Positions 8,137 to 17,374 of a DNA stretch of 64,000 bases are shown here, piece by piece. Origin of the DNA: Candidatus Dormiibacterota bacterium (GTDB lineage Bacteria > Chloroflexota > Dormibacteria > Dormibacterales > Dormibacteraceae). Numbering within the stretch: the first letter of the stretch is position 1; every line of letters starts with the position of its first letter. The notes beneath the pieces are model-generated. The model saw only the letters and a program-made list of their open reading frames with translations, did not search any database and was not told the DNA's origin. The position numbers and the translations under genes are program-made. The stretch covers positions 310,001 to 374,000 of the forward strand of contig PNAG01000002.1 of the NCBI GenBank assembly GCA_003169845.1, written 5' to 3'.

Positions 8137-9698
8137 TGCCGGATGAACTGCTCGGCGACGAAGCGGCGCTGGATCTTGCCGGTCGGGGTTTTCGGAATCG
8201 AGTCGACGAAGTGGAGATGCCGCGGCACCTTGAAGTCCGCCAGGCGCGCCCTGCAAAACGCCAGCAGCTCCTTCTCCGTGACCGGTTCGTTGAGGACCAC
8301 GGCCGCGCCGACCTCCTCGCCCCAGGTTGGATGCGGAACCCCGAAGCTGACCGCCTCTTTCACCGCTGGATGTGCCTCGAGCACCTCGTCGATCTCTCGG
8401 GGCGCGATCTTCTCCCCGCCACGGTTGATCAGCTCCTTGATCCGGCTCACGAGCCGCAGGTAGCCGTCCGCATCGAGCACGCCCAGGTCGCCCGTCCGGA
8501 ACCATCCCCGCGTGAACGAGCTCGCATTTGCCTGCGGGTTGTTCTCGTAGCCGTCGATCACGTTTGGCCCGCGCACGGCGACCTCGCCGCTTGCCCCGGC
8601 GGCCAGCTCGTTGCCGGCCTCATCGAGAATCGCGACCTCCACGCCGGTTCCGCGGCCCACGCTGCCCGGCAACCGGCGACCGGGGGGAAGCGGATTCGAT
8701 GCCATCTGGTGGCTGGCCTCGGTCATACCGTAGGCCTCGAGCACCGGGACGCCGAAGCGGTCTTCCATCAGCTCCATCTGCGCTGGCGCGAGCGCGGCGC
8801 TGCACGAGCGGACGAACCGCAATCGCTCTACTCCGGGCGGGCGCTTGTCCTGGAGGCGCGCAAGGATCAGCTGGTGCGGAGTGGGCGATGCCGTGAACCA
8901 GGTCGGCGTCGTCGCCTCCATCAGCGGGCGAAAGCCGAGCGGACTGTAACGCCGCGGCACGACGACGGTTCCACCCGAGGCGAATGTTGCCAGCGTCGAC
9001 GCGACCAGGCCGTGAACGTGGAACAGCGGCATGATGCAGAGCGCCACGTCATCGGGAGTCAGCTCGTACGACCGGACGATGTTGTCCGCGGATGTGAGCA
9101 GGTTGCGGTGCCGCAGCGGTACACGCTTGGGGCGGCTGGTCGTGCCGCTGGTGTGCAGGACGAGCGCGGTCGCTTCGGGGTCGGCGGCGTCGATTGAATC
9201 CGCAAGCCTGTCCGAGGCGTGACTGCTGAGCTCCAGCCGGCCTGTCGAATCGAGCTCGACCTCAATCACCGTGCCGCCCGCCGGAAGCGCCTGGCGCGCA
9301 GAGGCGGCCTCGCCCGGCGGCACCAGCAGGAACCGGGCGCCCGTATCTTCGAGGTAGAAGCGAAACTCGTCTTCTTTATAGCCGGGGTTGAGTGGACAGC
9401 TGACCCCGATCATCGACGTGGCCAGGAACAGGAGGATCGCCTCCGGGCCGTTGGGGAAGACAGTCGCGACGCGGTCTCCCGGCCTGACTCCTCGGGCTAT
9501 GAGTCCAATCGCCACCTGCTCGGTCAGCTCCCGCAGCCGGCCATAGGTCAGTGTGGGACCGTCGGGGACGATCAGCGCGGCACTGCCGGTCGCGCCACGG
9601 TCGAGCAGAGAGGAGATGCCGGCGTCGATTGTTCGATTGTCGCGGATCAGCGATTCCCACTGACGAACGCCATGGCCTCCCTGGCGAGGGCAAACCAT
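8133..9698 (-). CDS. AMP-forming CoA ligase, oxalate-CoA ligase-like
   Basis: About 521 residues of the ANL adenylate-forming superfamily. P-loop LVLHTSGTTSRPKRVPL, MPLFHVHGL, AYGMTEASHQMASNPLP, the WFRTGDLG motif and the C-terminal PKTPTGKIQRR lysine are all visible. The segments FIRQ at the end, LRFVRSCSAALAPAQME and TEASHQMASNPLPP resemble the Pcs60/AAE3 oxalyl-CoA synthetases more than 4-coumarate ligases. Start is uncertain: ATG 9698 or ATG 9731; both overlap the 3' end of the upstream TfoX-like gene. Oxalate is a family-based guess. Confidence 0.75.
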   Translation of the reverse strand: MVCPRQGGHGVRQWESLIRDNRTIDAGISSLLDRGATGSAALIVPDGPTLTYGRLRELTEQVAIGLIARGVRPGDRVATVFPNGPEAILLFLATSMIGVSCPLNPGYKEDEFRFYLEDTGARFLLVPPGEAASARQALPAGGTVIEVELDSTGRLELSSHASDRLADSIDAADPEATALVLHTSGTTSRPKRVPLRHRNLLTSADNIVRSYELTPDDVALCIMPLFHVHGLVASTLATFASGGTVVVPRRYSPLGFRPLMEATTPTWFTASPTPHQLILARLQDKRPPGVERLRFVRSCSAALAPAQMELMEDRFGVPVLEAYGMTEASHQMASNPLPPGRRLPGSVGRGTGVEVAILDEAGNELAAGASGEVAVRGPNVIDGYENNPQANASSFTRGWFRTGDLGVLDADGYLRLVSRIKELINRGGEKIAPREIDEVLEAHPAVKEAVSFGVPHPTWGEEVGAAVVLNEPVTEKELLAFCRARLADFKVPRHLHFVDSIPKTPTGKIQRRFVAEQFIRQ

Positions 9699-10021
9699 GG
9701 CCTGCGCGAGGTGGAGGACAGCGCGAGCCACTCGCGCATGGGCCTGCCCTTGCCTGCATCGAAGGGCTCGCCATCGCCTGAACCGACGAGTGCCTGGACT
9801 CGATCCGCGGGAAGCTTGAGGATGAGCTTCCCCCTCACGAGCATGGCGAAGATCTTTCCGTCCACCTTCAGCTGCCCGGTCGAGCCGAACCCCCTCCCTT
9901 CGCCGACTCCTGCGGAGCGCGAGCCGGCCAGGATCGATTTCACCAAAGACTCGTATCTCTTCTCTGGTGTCACGTGGCGGGTGATGCGCCGGCCGCCGGG
10001 GAGGTCGCTCCGGGTCTCCAA
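9647..10021 (-). CDS. TfoX/YjbR-like N-terminal domain protein
   Basis: 124 residues. The core STGQLKVDGKIFAMLVRGKLILKLPADRVQAL followed by a Gly-rich turn and a REWLAL helix is typical of small TfoX-N or YjbR-like alpha/beta proteins. It has no membrane segment. It overlaps the start region of the downstream CoA ligase on the same strand, suggesting coupled expression. Function of stand-alone copies is unknown. Confidence 0.65.
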   Translation of the reverse strand: METRSDLPGGRRITRHVTPEKRYESLVKSILAGSRSAGVGEGRGFGSTGQLKVDGKIFAMLVRGKLILKLPADRVQALVGSGDGEPFDAGKGRPMREWLALSSTSRRPWFALAREAMAFVSGNR

Positions 10022-10111
10022 GTCAGGCCAATTTTGATCGGAGTACGATGCAACTGCTGGGCGTCTTACGATGCCCGGGGCCAGCTTGCCTGGCCGTTTG
10101 GAGGTACGGGG

Positions 10112-10720
10112 ATGGCTGAAGTCAGAACCACTGCGCCGGCGGTCTCGGCGATCGCGAATCCCGCTGCTCTAGGACTCGCCGGTTTCGCGCTGACGACGTT
10201 CGTCATCAGCACGCACAACGCGTTTCCCACCCAGGCACCCGACCTGACCTGGGTCGGGCTCGCATTCTTCTATGGAGGGCTGGCCCAGTTTGCTGCCGGC
10301 ATGTGGGAGTTCAAGGCCGGCAACACTTTTGGAGCCACGGCGTTCTCCACCTACGGTGCCTTCTGGATGTCGTTGGCCACCTTCGTTCTCCTCGCGCTGA
10401 ACGGCCACATTCCGGCTGCTGACGCCGGCAAGGACATCGGCTGGTTTTTCCTCGCGTTCGCCATCTTCAACACTTACATGCTGATCTTGAGCGCGCGAAC
10501 CAACATGTCCGTCTTCCTGGTGTTTCTCACCCTTGAGATCACAGAGATCCTGTTGTTCCTCGGCAACTTCAACGGCGACGCTGCAGGTAAGGGCCTGGTC
10601 GGTCTCGCCGGCTGGGTGGGAATCGTCACTGCGCTCGTAGCGTGGTATGGGTCAGCAGCTGTGGTCGCGAACAGCCAGCGCGTGAAGCCCGTCCTCCCGG
10701 TGGGGAGTGCCCTCTGGTAA
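10112..10720 (+). CDS. Acetate uptake transporter (GPR1/FUN34/YaaH, SatP-like)
   Basis: 202 residues with six predicted membrane helices. The family signature NPAALGLAGFALTTF starts near residue 13 and FYGGLAQFAAGMWEF follows. ATG 10112 has GGAGG seven bases upstream; earlier in-frame starts run into non-family sequence. Members carry acetate or succinate with protons. It lies directly upstream of acetyl-CoA synthetase, so the pair should import and activate acetate. Confidence 0.88.
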   Translation: MAEVRTTAPAVSAIANPAALGLAGFALTTFVISTHNAFPTQAPDLTWVGLAFFYGGLAQFAAGMWEFKAGNTFGATAFSTYGAFWMSLATFVLLALNGHIPAADAGKDIGWFFLAFAIFNTYMLILSARTNMSVFLVFLTLEITEILLFLGNFNGDAAGKGLVGLAGWVGIVTALVAWYGSAAVVANSQRVKPVLPVGSALW

Positions 10721-10747
10721 TAGCCGGGATGGGTCATTAGTTGAATC

Positions 10748-10774
10748 CACGGCCAGCCGACTCGGCTGGCCGTG
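10748..10774 (+). promoter_or_regulatory. 11-bp perfect hairpin between acetate permease and acsA
   Basis: CACGGCCAGCC and GGCTGGCCGTG pair perfectly around a 5-base loop (GACTC). There is no T-run after it, so it is not a classic terminator; it could attenuate, stabilise the upstream message or set the ratio of permease to synthetase. Confidence 0.5.
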
Positions 10775-10797
10775 TTCGCAGTCACGGAGGTCAAACG

Positions 10798-12903
10798 ATG
10801 AGTGAAGTCCAGGTCTCAGAGGCCGAGATAGCGGTTCACTGGCGTGAGGAGGAGTTCTTCCCGCCGCCGCCAAAATTCATCGGTCAGGCCAACGCGAGCG
10901 ACCCCGCAATCTTCGAGCGGTTCGCAGAAAAGAACTTTCCCGAGTGCTTTAAGGAATATGCCGACCTGTTGACCTGGGACAAGTATTGGAACACGACCCT
11001 TGACACGAGCAACCCACCGTTCTGGAAGTGGTTCGTCGGCGGGAAACTGAACGCGTCCTATAACTGCGTCGATCGCCACCTGGCCAAGTACCGGAACAAA
11101 GCCGCATTCATTTGGGTGCCGGAGCTGGAGGCCGAGGCCACCCAGGTCATCACCTACCAGGAGCTTTACAAGCGCGTCAACGAGTTCGCCGCGCTGCTAA
11201 GGGACTTCTGCGGGCTCAAGGCAGGTGACCGTGTCACGTTTCATTTGCCGATGGTCCCCGAGCTGCCGGTGTCGATGCTCGCGTGCGCCCGCCTGGGCGT
11301 CATCCACAACCAGGTCTTCGGGGGCTTCAGCGGCGCAGCCTGCGGCGGCCGGATCGCCGACTCGGGCAGCGAAGTCCTGGTCACCATGGACGGCTACTAT
11401 CGCAACGGCGAGTTGCTCGACCACAAGGTCAAGGCCGAGGAGGCGATCGAGGAGGCGAAGAAGGAGGGCCAAAAGGTCGACAAGGTCCTGGTCTGGCGGC
11501 GCCACCCCGGCAAGTACTCATCGAAGACGGAGATGGTGAAGGGTCGCGACTACTTCGTCGACGAGCTGCTTGCCGACTATCGGGGAAAGATTGTTGAGCC
11601 GGTCTCCATGCCCGCCGAGGCGCCGCTCTTCCTGATGTACACGAGCGGTACTACGGCCAGGCCCAAAGGCTGCCAGCACAGCACGGGTGGCTATCTCGCG
11701 TATGTCGCCGGGACCTCGAAGTACTACCAGGACATACATCCCGAGGACACCTACTGGTGCTTCGCTGACATCGGCTGGATCACCGGCCACTCCTACATCG
11801 TCTATGGGCCGCTGGCGCTGGCAGCCACCAGCGTCATGTACGAAGGCGTGCCCACCTATCCGGACGCCGGTCGCCCATGGAGGATCGCCGAGCGGCTGGG
11901 GGTCAACATCTTCCACACCGCTCCGACGACCATCCGCATGCTTCGGAAACTGGGTCCCGAAGAGCCCCGGAAGTACGACTACCACTTCAAGCACATGACC
12001 ACCGTTGGCGAGCCGATCGAGCCCGAAGTTTGGCGCTGGTACTACAAGGAAGTCGGGAAGGGAGAGGCCGCGATCGTGGATACCTGGTGGCAGACCGAGA
12101 ACGGTGGCTTTTTGGGCAGCACCCTGCCCGCGCTGCAGCCGATGAAGCCCGGAAGCTGCGGCCCGGGCGTACTGGGCATCTTCCCGGTGATCCTCGACGA
12201 GGCCGGTAAGGCCGTGCCCAAGGGCAGTAAGAAGGCCGGCAACATCTGCATCCGCAACCCCTGGCCGGGCATCTTCCAGACCATCTATGGCGACCCGGAG
12301 AGATTCGTGTCGACCTACTACGCCAAGTACAACAAGAACAAAAACAGCAAGAAGTGGCAGGACTGGCCCTACTTCGCCGGCGATGGGGCCCTGCAGGCGG
12401 AGGACGGGTACTTCCGGATCCTTGGACGCGTGGACGACGTCATCAACGTGGCTGGGCACCGTCTGGGCACCAAGGAGCTCGAGTCCGCGAGTTTGACGGT
12501 CGAGGAAATCGCCGAGGCCGCCGCCGTGCCAGTGATCGATGACTTGCGAGGCCGGGCGGTGGAGATCTACGTCGCGCTGAAGCCGGGTCTGAAGCCAAGC
12601 AAGGAGATCGAGGAGAAAGTTTCAGCCGCGATCGAGCGCCTGATCGGCAAGATCGCCCGGCCGAAGAACGTCTGGATCGTGCCCGACATGCCCAAGACCC
12701 GCTCGGGCAAGATCATGCGCCGCGTCATCGCCGGCATCTCCAACTTCACCAGCCCGGGCGACATCACCACGCTCGCCAATCCCGAAGTCGTCCAAACCAT
12801 CAAGCATCACGTGGAGTCGGAAAAGGTCAACCGCGGCCAGAGCCCGCGTGAACTGTCAGAGAAGGAGCTTGAGGAGATCAAGGCGTTCGGCCGGGCCGAA
12901 TAG
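10798..12903 (+). CDS. acsA: Acetyl-CoA synthetase (AMP-forming)
   Basis: 701 residues. ATG 10798 is preceded by GGAGG (CACGGAGGTC). N-terminal ACAS extension (WDKYWNTTLDTSNPPFWKWF), P-loop MYTSGTTARPKG, the GWITGHSY substrate region, DTWWQTENGG with the acetate-pocket Trp, and the C-terminal PKTRSGKIMRR with the catalytic, acetylatable Lys are present. An insert KYNKNKNSKKWQDWPYFAGD precedes the GRVDDVINVAGHR hinge. It activates acetate (possibly propionate) to the CoA thioester. The adjoining acetate permease supports acetate. Confidence 0.9.
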   Translation: MSEVQVSEAEIAVHWREEEFFPPPPKFIGQANASDPAIFERFAEKNFPECFKEYADLLTWDKYWNTTLDTSNPPFWKWFVGGKLNASYNCVDRHLAKYRNKAAFIWVPELEAEATQVITYQELYKRVNEFAALLRDFCGLKAGDRVTFHLPMVPELPVSMLACARLGVIHNQVFGGFSGAACGGRIADSGSEVLVTMDGYYRNGELLDHKVKAEEAIEEAKKEGQKVDKVLVWRRHPGKYSSKTEMVKGRDYFVDELLADYRGKIVEPVSMPAEAPLFLMYTSGTTARPKGCQHSTGGYLAYVAGTSKYYQDIHPEDTYWCFADIGWITGHSYIVYGPLALAATSVMYEGVPTYPDAGRPWRIAERLGVNIFHTAPTTIRMLRKLGPEEPRKYDYHFKHMTTVGEPIEPEVWRWYYKEVGKGEAAIVDTWWQTENGGFLGSTLPALQPMKPGSCGPGVLGIFPVILDEAGKAVPKGSKKAGNICIRNPWPGIFQTIYGDPERFVSTYYAKYNKNKNSKKWQDWPYFAGDGALQAEDGYFRILGRVDDVINVAGHRLGTKELESASLTVEEIAEAAAVPVIDDLRGRAVEIYVALKPGLKPSKEIEEKVSAAIERLIGKIARPKNVWIVPDMPKTRSGKIMRRVIAGISNFTSPGDITTLANPEVVQTIKHHVESEKVNRGQSPRELSEKELEEIKAFGRAE

Positions 12904-12909
12904 CGATGA

Positions 12910-12936
12910 GGGAGGGTGAGCCGAGCTCACCCTCCC
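12910..12936 (+). terminator. Strong hairpin after acsA
   Basis: A 12-bp perfect stem, GGGAGGGTGAGC / GCTCACCCTCCC, with a CGA loop starts 6 bases after the acsA stop. It lacks a clear T-run, but its place between convergent genes fits a bidirectional terminator. Confidence 0.65.
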
Positions 12937-12996
12937 ACCGCCGCCTAACATGCACCCGGACGATCGTTCCGGACCCAGGATCACCCTGGGATTCAG

Positions 12997-13770
12997 TTAG
13001 CCGGCGGCTGCTCCCGGCGTTGCGCCTGGGCGACCGAAGCCGCCGCCGCCGCCGCCCCCGCGGCCGCCGAATCCGGTCACGCACGTACCCGACGGTCCGG
13101 CCGGCGTGATGGTGATCGAGGTCGCCTGGACGTTGCCCGCGGCGTCGCGGGCGCCGGTGGCGAGCAGGCATTCACCGGTGCGCAAGTCGGTCGAGGCCGC
13201 GACAAACGTCGTGGTGACAGCCGCGGTCGTCGGAACTGTGATGGTCTGGCTGCCGGACGTGGTGGTGAGCACCGTGATCGAGATGCCGGCTGCGCCGGTC
13301 ACCTCTCCGCTGACGAAGGCCATCGCCGGCTGGCCTGAAGGCGTCGGCCTGGGCGAAGCGCCCGCGGGAGGAGAGGCATTCGGTCCGAACCGCCCGGCCG
13401 CCGCGCAGCCAGACGCGGTCTTGGGCGAAAGCCGGACGGTCGTGGCGGTCAGCAAACCGGTCGAATCCTTCTGGCCCGTCGCCGTGATGCAAACACCCGG
13501 AACGATGTCGGCCAGCACCGCCGTCGACGTGCGCGTGAACGTGGTGGTGCCGGAGAAGGTGACGGTGAGGTCACCGCTCGGCCCGGTCAGGATGAGAGTC
13601 TGCCCGTTGAGCTGCACCAGCTGGCCGGACGCCCCATTGCGGAATTGAGCTGCTCCGCCGCGCCCAGCGCTGGGCGAGGGAGACGCCGTGTTCGCCGCGG
13701 TCGCCGCGCTCCCGCAGGCCACTGCCACCAAGCCGACGGTCGAAGCCGCCAAAATCAAGATCCGATTCAT
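12997..13770 (-). CDS. Secreted lipoprotein with two DUF5666-like repeats and Gly-rich tail
   Basis: 257 residues from the ATG at 13770. Signal peptide with lipobox: ILILAASTVGLVAVAC, lipidated Cys near residue 19. After a Ser/Pro/Ala linker come two similar beta-rich units (GQLVQLNGQTLILTG... and AFVSGEVTGAAGISITVLT...), each ending in a C-(L/I)-x-ATG pattern as in DUF5666 domains. The C-terminus is GGRGGGGGGGFGRPGATPG. It is the last gene of the MacAB-like operon, 17 bases after the permease, so a role with that exporter at the cell surface is likely. Confidence 0.75.
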   Translation of the reverse strand: MNRILILAASTVGLVAVACGSAATAANTASPSPSAGRGGAAQFRNGASGQLVQLNGQTLILTGPSGDLTVTFSGTTTFTRTSTAVLADIVPGVCITATGQKDSTGLLTATTVRLSPKTASGCAAAGRFGPNASPPAGASPRPTPSGQPAMAFVSGEVTGAAGISITVLTTTSGSQTITVPTTAAVTTTFVAASTDLRTGECLLATGARDAAGNVQATSITITPAGPSGTCVTGFGGRGGGGGGGFGRPGATPGAAAG

Positions 13771-13787
13771 CGCTTCCCGCACCTCCC

Positions 13788-14996
13788 TTATTGAGCCCGC
13801 AGCGCTTCGATGGGCGCTAGCCGAGCCGCCCGCAGCGCCGGATAGACACCGAAAATCAGGCCGACGACCACTGCGACGCCGACAGCCACGAGGACGGGCA
13901 GAGCCGTGATGGTCACAGCGATGTTGGCGGCCCGCGGGACGATGTACCCCACGGCCAAACCGGTGGCGACGCCGAGCAGTCCGCCGAGCGCCGTCAGCAT
14001 TCCCGCCTCGATCACGAACTGCCGGAAGAGGTCGACCGGGGTTGCACCCAGGGCCTTCCTCAACCCGATCTCGCTGGTCCGCTCCGTGACCGAGACCAGC
14101 ATGATGTTCATCACCCCGATCCCACCGACCAGCAGCGAGATGGCCGCCACGCTGGCGAGCAGGATCGTCAGCGTCTGCGTCACCGCCTGCGCGGTGCTCA
14201 GGACTTGGGTCTGCGTCGTGATCGTGAAGTCGGCCTGGGAGGGATCAGAGAGATGATGCGTCTGCAGAAGGATTTGGTTCGCCTCAAGGTACGCCGAGCC
14301 GATGGTGCCGGCGCTGGTCGCGCTGAGCAGGATTCTCTGCACGCCGCCGCCGAACAGCTCGTCCTGTGCCGTGGTGATCGGGATCACGGCAAGGTCGTCC
14401 TGGTTGCCGAATCCCTGGCTGCCTACCGGCGCGAGCACGCCGACTACCTGGAATGGAATCTGCTTTACCAGGACGATGTCGCCGACTCCGGCTCCGAGGT
14501 TCGATGCCGTCGTCGTGCCGATCACGATCACCTGCGCGCGCGTGGCCACGTCGTTTGCGTTGAAGAACGTGCCGCTGCCAATTGTTCGGGTGTTCGTGAC
14601 GAGCCAGCCATCTGTGCTCCCCGAAACCGTCGTGCTCCAGTTCGCGGACGAGCTCACGATCGATGCGCGGCCCTGGGTGACTGGCGCGACCGCCCCGATG
14701 TCAGGGGCGCTCACCTTGTCCTGAAGCCCTCGCACGTCCGCCATCGTCAGCGTGTTGGCGCTGCCTGCCCCGCCGAAGACCCCTGCCGAGACGGTGCTTC
14801 CGGCGGAGATCGTCAGCAGGTTCGTGCCCAGCGACGTGATCCGCGCGGTGACGCTGTCCGACGAGGCCTGCCCGATGCCGACGGTGGCGATCACCGCCGC
14901 CACGCCGAACAGGATGCCGAGAGTCGTCAGCACCGATCGCAGGCGGTGGCCGAGAAGGCTCCGCAGCCCGGTCTCGATCGTCTTGAGGAGGCTCAC
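13788..14996 (-). CDS. MacB/FtsX-type ABC transporter permease
   Basis: 402 residues. One N-terminal membrane helix (LTTLGILFGVAAVIATVGIGQ), a large extracytoplasmic domain, then three C-terminal helices within the FtsX domain, including GVMNIMLVSVTERTSEIGLRKALGA, the family signature. Such permeases work by mechanotransmission with a separate ATPase and an adaptor. The start overlaps the ATPase stop (ATGA), giving coupled translation. Cargo is unknown; macrolide, peptide or lipoprotein release are the usual options. Confidence 0.88.
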   Translation of the reverse strand: MSLLKTIETGLRSLLGHRLRSVLTTLGILFGVAAVIATVGIGQASSDSVTARITSLGTNLLTISAGSTVSAGVFGGAGSANTLTMADVRGLQDKVSAPDIGAVAPVTQGRASIVSSSANWSTTVSGSTDGWLVTNTRTIGSGTFFNANDVATRAQVIVIGTTTASNLGAGVGDIVLVKQIPFQVVGVLAPVGSQGFGNQDDLAVIPITTAQDELFGGGVQRILLSATSAGTIGSAYLEANQILLQTHHLSDPSQADFTITTQTQVLSTAQAVTQTLTILLASVAAISLLVGGIGVMNIMLVSVTERTSEIGLRKALGATPVDLFRQFVIEAGMLTALGGLLGVATGLAVGYIVPRAANIAVTITALPVLVAVGVAVVVGLIFGVYPALRAARLAPIEALRAQ

Positions 14997-15679
14997 GCCG
15001 CGACCTGCTCGACCAGCCGGCCGTCCCTCACGTGAACGGTGCGCTGGGCCACCGGAGCGACCTCCGGATCGTGCGTGATGATGATGATCGTGCGTCCCTG
15101 CTCGTTCAGCTCTCGAATCACCGCGAGCACGTCTCGGCTCGACGCCGTGTCGAGGTTGCCTGTGGGCTCGTCGGCGAGGATGAGATCGGGGTTCGTGACC
15201 AGCGCGCGGGCGATCGCGACCCTTTGCTGCTGCCCGCCGGAGAGCTGGCTCGGCCGGTGGTCGACCCGGTTGGAGAGACCTACCTGATCAAGGGCCTGGA
15301 GCGCCAGGCTTCGCCGGTCGCGCACGTTCCGGTAGAGGAGGGGAAGCTCGACGTTTCTCCACGCCGAGAGCTTCGGCAGGAGCTGGAACTGCTGAAAGAC
15401 GAAGCCAATCCTCCGGTTGCGGACGTGGGCCAGCTCGGTCTCGTTCAGCCGGCTGACATCCTGTCCCGCGAACCAATATCGTCCTGAGGTGGGCGTGTCC
15501 AGGCAGCCGAGGATGTTCATCAGCGTCGACTTGCCCGAGCCGGACGGGCCCATCACGGCGAGAGATTCGCCGGATGCGACGGTCAGCGAGAACTCCTGGA
15601 GCGCGGCGACGGCGCCGTCCCCAGCGCCGTAGACCTTGGTGATCGAGTCGAGGTGGATGAGCTCCTCGGACGCCGGCAA
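14993..15679 (-). CDS. MacB/LolD-type ABC transporter ATPase
   Basis: 228 residues, a complete nucleotide-binding domain: Walker [12 protein letters not shown]-loop [22 protein letters not shown], signature [16 protein letters not shown], Walker [13 protein letters not shown] and H-loop IIITHD. The [11 protein letters not shown] segment is typical of the MacB/LolD/FtsE branch. It sits between the adaptor and permease genes with 3-base and 4-base junctions, so the three form one exporter. Confidence 0.92.
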   Translation of the reverse strand: MPASEELIHLDSITKVYGAGDGAVAALQEFSLTVASGESLAVMGPSGSGKSTLMNILGCLDTPTSGRYWFAGQDVSRLNETELAHVRNRRIGFVFQQFQLLPKLSAWRNVELPLLYRNVRDRRSLALQALDQVGLSNRVDHRPSQLSGGQQQRVAIARALVTNPDLILADEPTGNLDTASSRDVLAVIRELNEQGRTIIIITHDPEVAPVAQRTVHVRDGRLVEQVAA

Positions 15680-15682
15680 CGA

Positions 15683-17284
15683 TTAGCCGCCTGCTGGTGC
15701 GCGGAATCCACCGCCGCCACCGGTTCCACGCGTACCGCCACCGCCGAGGACGCTGGCTCCATTGCCGCTGGGCACTGTGCTCGTGATGATTGCGATCACG
15801 ACGACCTCATTGATCTGGAGCCCCGACGTGATCTCGATTCGAGTGGGGTCGGAGGCGCCGATCGTAACCGGGACCGACTTCGGCAGGCCGTTGACGAGCA
15901 CCGTGACCGTGTTTCCCCCGGCGGTCGTGTGCACCGCGCTCGTCGGCACGGTGAGCACGTGAACGACCTGGTTGATGACGATGTTGACCGACGCGGAGAC
16001 TCCCGGCCGGATCGCGTTGCTGGTGTCCGTCAGCTGTGCCGTCACCGCAAACGTCGCCACGCCTGAGCTGACCGTGGCCGCCGGCGCGATCGAGGTGATC
16101 TTGCCCAGCAGCGCCTGGGTCGAACCGGCCGGCGTGACCTGCGCGCCCTGGCCGGCGGCGACCAGGTTCACCTGGGAGTCGCTGACCGTTCCGGTCACGT
16201 CATACGACCCGGGCGAGAAGATCACGATCGCGCTTGTCGTGCCACCGCTGGTGACCGACTGGCTTGCCTTGATGTTCACCTGGGACACGATGCCGGGGAT
16301 CGGCGAGGTCAGGGTCGCTCCGTCGAGCTGATGCTGAACCGAGTTGACGTTGACGTCGTCGATCTGAATCTGGGCGTCGTCCATCTGAATGGTCTGGGGC
16401 GAGGCGCTCGTCTGGAGCGCGGACAGCGAGCTCCGGGCCGCGGAGTACTGCTGTTGCATCGAAGCCAGCTGGGCGGCCGCCTGGTCATTGCTCTGCTGCG
16501 CCTTCGCCGTCGCTGCGGCGAGGGAACTCTGGACTATGGCGAGCGCGGCCTGGTCCGCCACGACAGTCTGGCTGTCGCTCGCCAGCTTGGTCTTGTCGTT
16601 GGCGACGAGGGCTGGATCCGTGCTGGTGCAAAGGGTCGAAGTCACGTCTAACTTGCAGTCCGCTGCCAGGGTCGCCTGGTCGGCTGCCAGCTGCGTGTTG
16701 TCAGCGTCGATGGCCGGCTGGGCGATGGCCTGGTCGGCGGAGAGCTTGTTCTGCGCGGCGGTCACCGGGACCTGGGCGGCCGCCACCGACTGCGCGTTGA
16801 TCGCCTGCGTGTCGGCGAGGCTGGTCTGGGCGTTGTTCATGGATACTTGCGCCGAGTTCACCGAGTTCTGAGCCGAGGTGAGGCTCTGCGTGGTAGGCCC
16901 GGCCTGGTCCTGTGTCAGCTTGGCCTGCGCGCTGGAGACCGTGGCCTGCGCCTGCAGCAGCTGCGCCGAGAGCAGCGTGGTGTCCAGGGTGGCGAGGGGT
17001 GTCCCGGCCGCCACCGTCTGGCCCACCTGCACGTACAGGTTCTGGACCGTGCCGGCGGACGCGAAGTTGAGATCAGCCTCGTTGACTGGCGTCAGGTTTC
17101 CCGCCATGCCGATGCTCTGGGTGATCGTTCCGTAGGTGACGAGGGCGGTGCGATAAGTCGTCGTCACCTTCGACGCCTGCGCGTAGACGATCGTGCCGCC
17201 GAGGATGGCGGTTACCAGCACGAGGGCGGCGAGCACTCTCCTTCGAAGCAGGCTCCTCAGGCGCAGGTTTCTTATCCGGTTCAA
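15683..17284 (-). CDS. HlyD/MacA-family periplasmic adaptor (membrane fusion) protein
   Basis: 533 residues. N-terminal basic segment and one helix (VLAALVLVTAILGGTIVYA), a split biotinyl-lipoyl domain (PVNEADLNFASAGTVQNLYVQVG, later GATLTSPIPGIVSQVNI), a long Ala/Gln-rich coiled coil of roughly 200 residues between them, then beta-barrel domains. A Cys pair (DCK, LCT) lies in the coiled-coil loop. The C-terminus is GGGGTRGTGGGGGFRAPAGG. It is the first gene of the exporter operon and faces the repeat operator. Monoderm MacA-like adaptors do not need TolC. Confidence 0.88.
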   Translation of the reverse strand: MNRIRNLRLRSLLRRRVLAALVLVTAILGGTIVYAQASKVTTTYRTALVTYGTITQSIGMAGNLTPVNEADLNFASAGTVQNLYVQVGQTVAAGTPLATLDTTLLSAQLLQAQATVSSAQAKLTQDQAGPTTQSLTSAQNSVNSAQVSMNNAQTSLADTQAINAQSVAAAQVPVTAAQNKLSADQAIAQPAIDADNTQLAADQATLAADCKLDVTSTLCTSTDPALVANDKTKLASDSQTVVADQAALAIVQSSLAAATAKAQQSNDQAAAQLASMQQQYSAARSSLSALQTSASPQTIQMDDAQIQIDDVNVNSVQHQLDGATLTSPIPGIVSQVNIKASQSVTSGGTTSAIVIFSPGSYDVTGTVSDSQVNLVAAGQGAQVTPAGSTQALLGKITSIAPAATVSSGVATFAVTAQLTDTSNAIRPGVSASVNIVINQVVHVLTVPTSAVHTTAGGNTVTVLVNGLPKSVPVTIGASDPTRIEITSGLQINEVVVIAIITSTVPSGNGASVLGGGGTRGTGGGGGFRAPAGG

Positions 17285-17342
17285 GGCTTAGCAAGGTTGC
17301 TGCAGGATGCTTGGAGAACCCTGAGGGAGCGCTCACAGAACT

Positions 17343-17355
17343 CTGGGATTCCCAG
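17343..17355. promoter_or_regulatory. 13-bp palindrome in the exporter divergent region
   Basis: CTGGGATTCCCAG is a perfect 6+6 inverted repeat about 60 bases upstream of the adaptor gene start. It may be an operator for the minus-strand operon; this is position-based inference. Confidence 0.35.
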
Positions 17356-17374
17356 CCGGCGGGGCGAAAAAAGT

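Noticed and set aside
12910..12936. Classical Rho-independent terminator
   Set aside because: Strong stem but no U-tract; kept only as a probable terminator by position.
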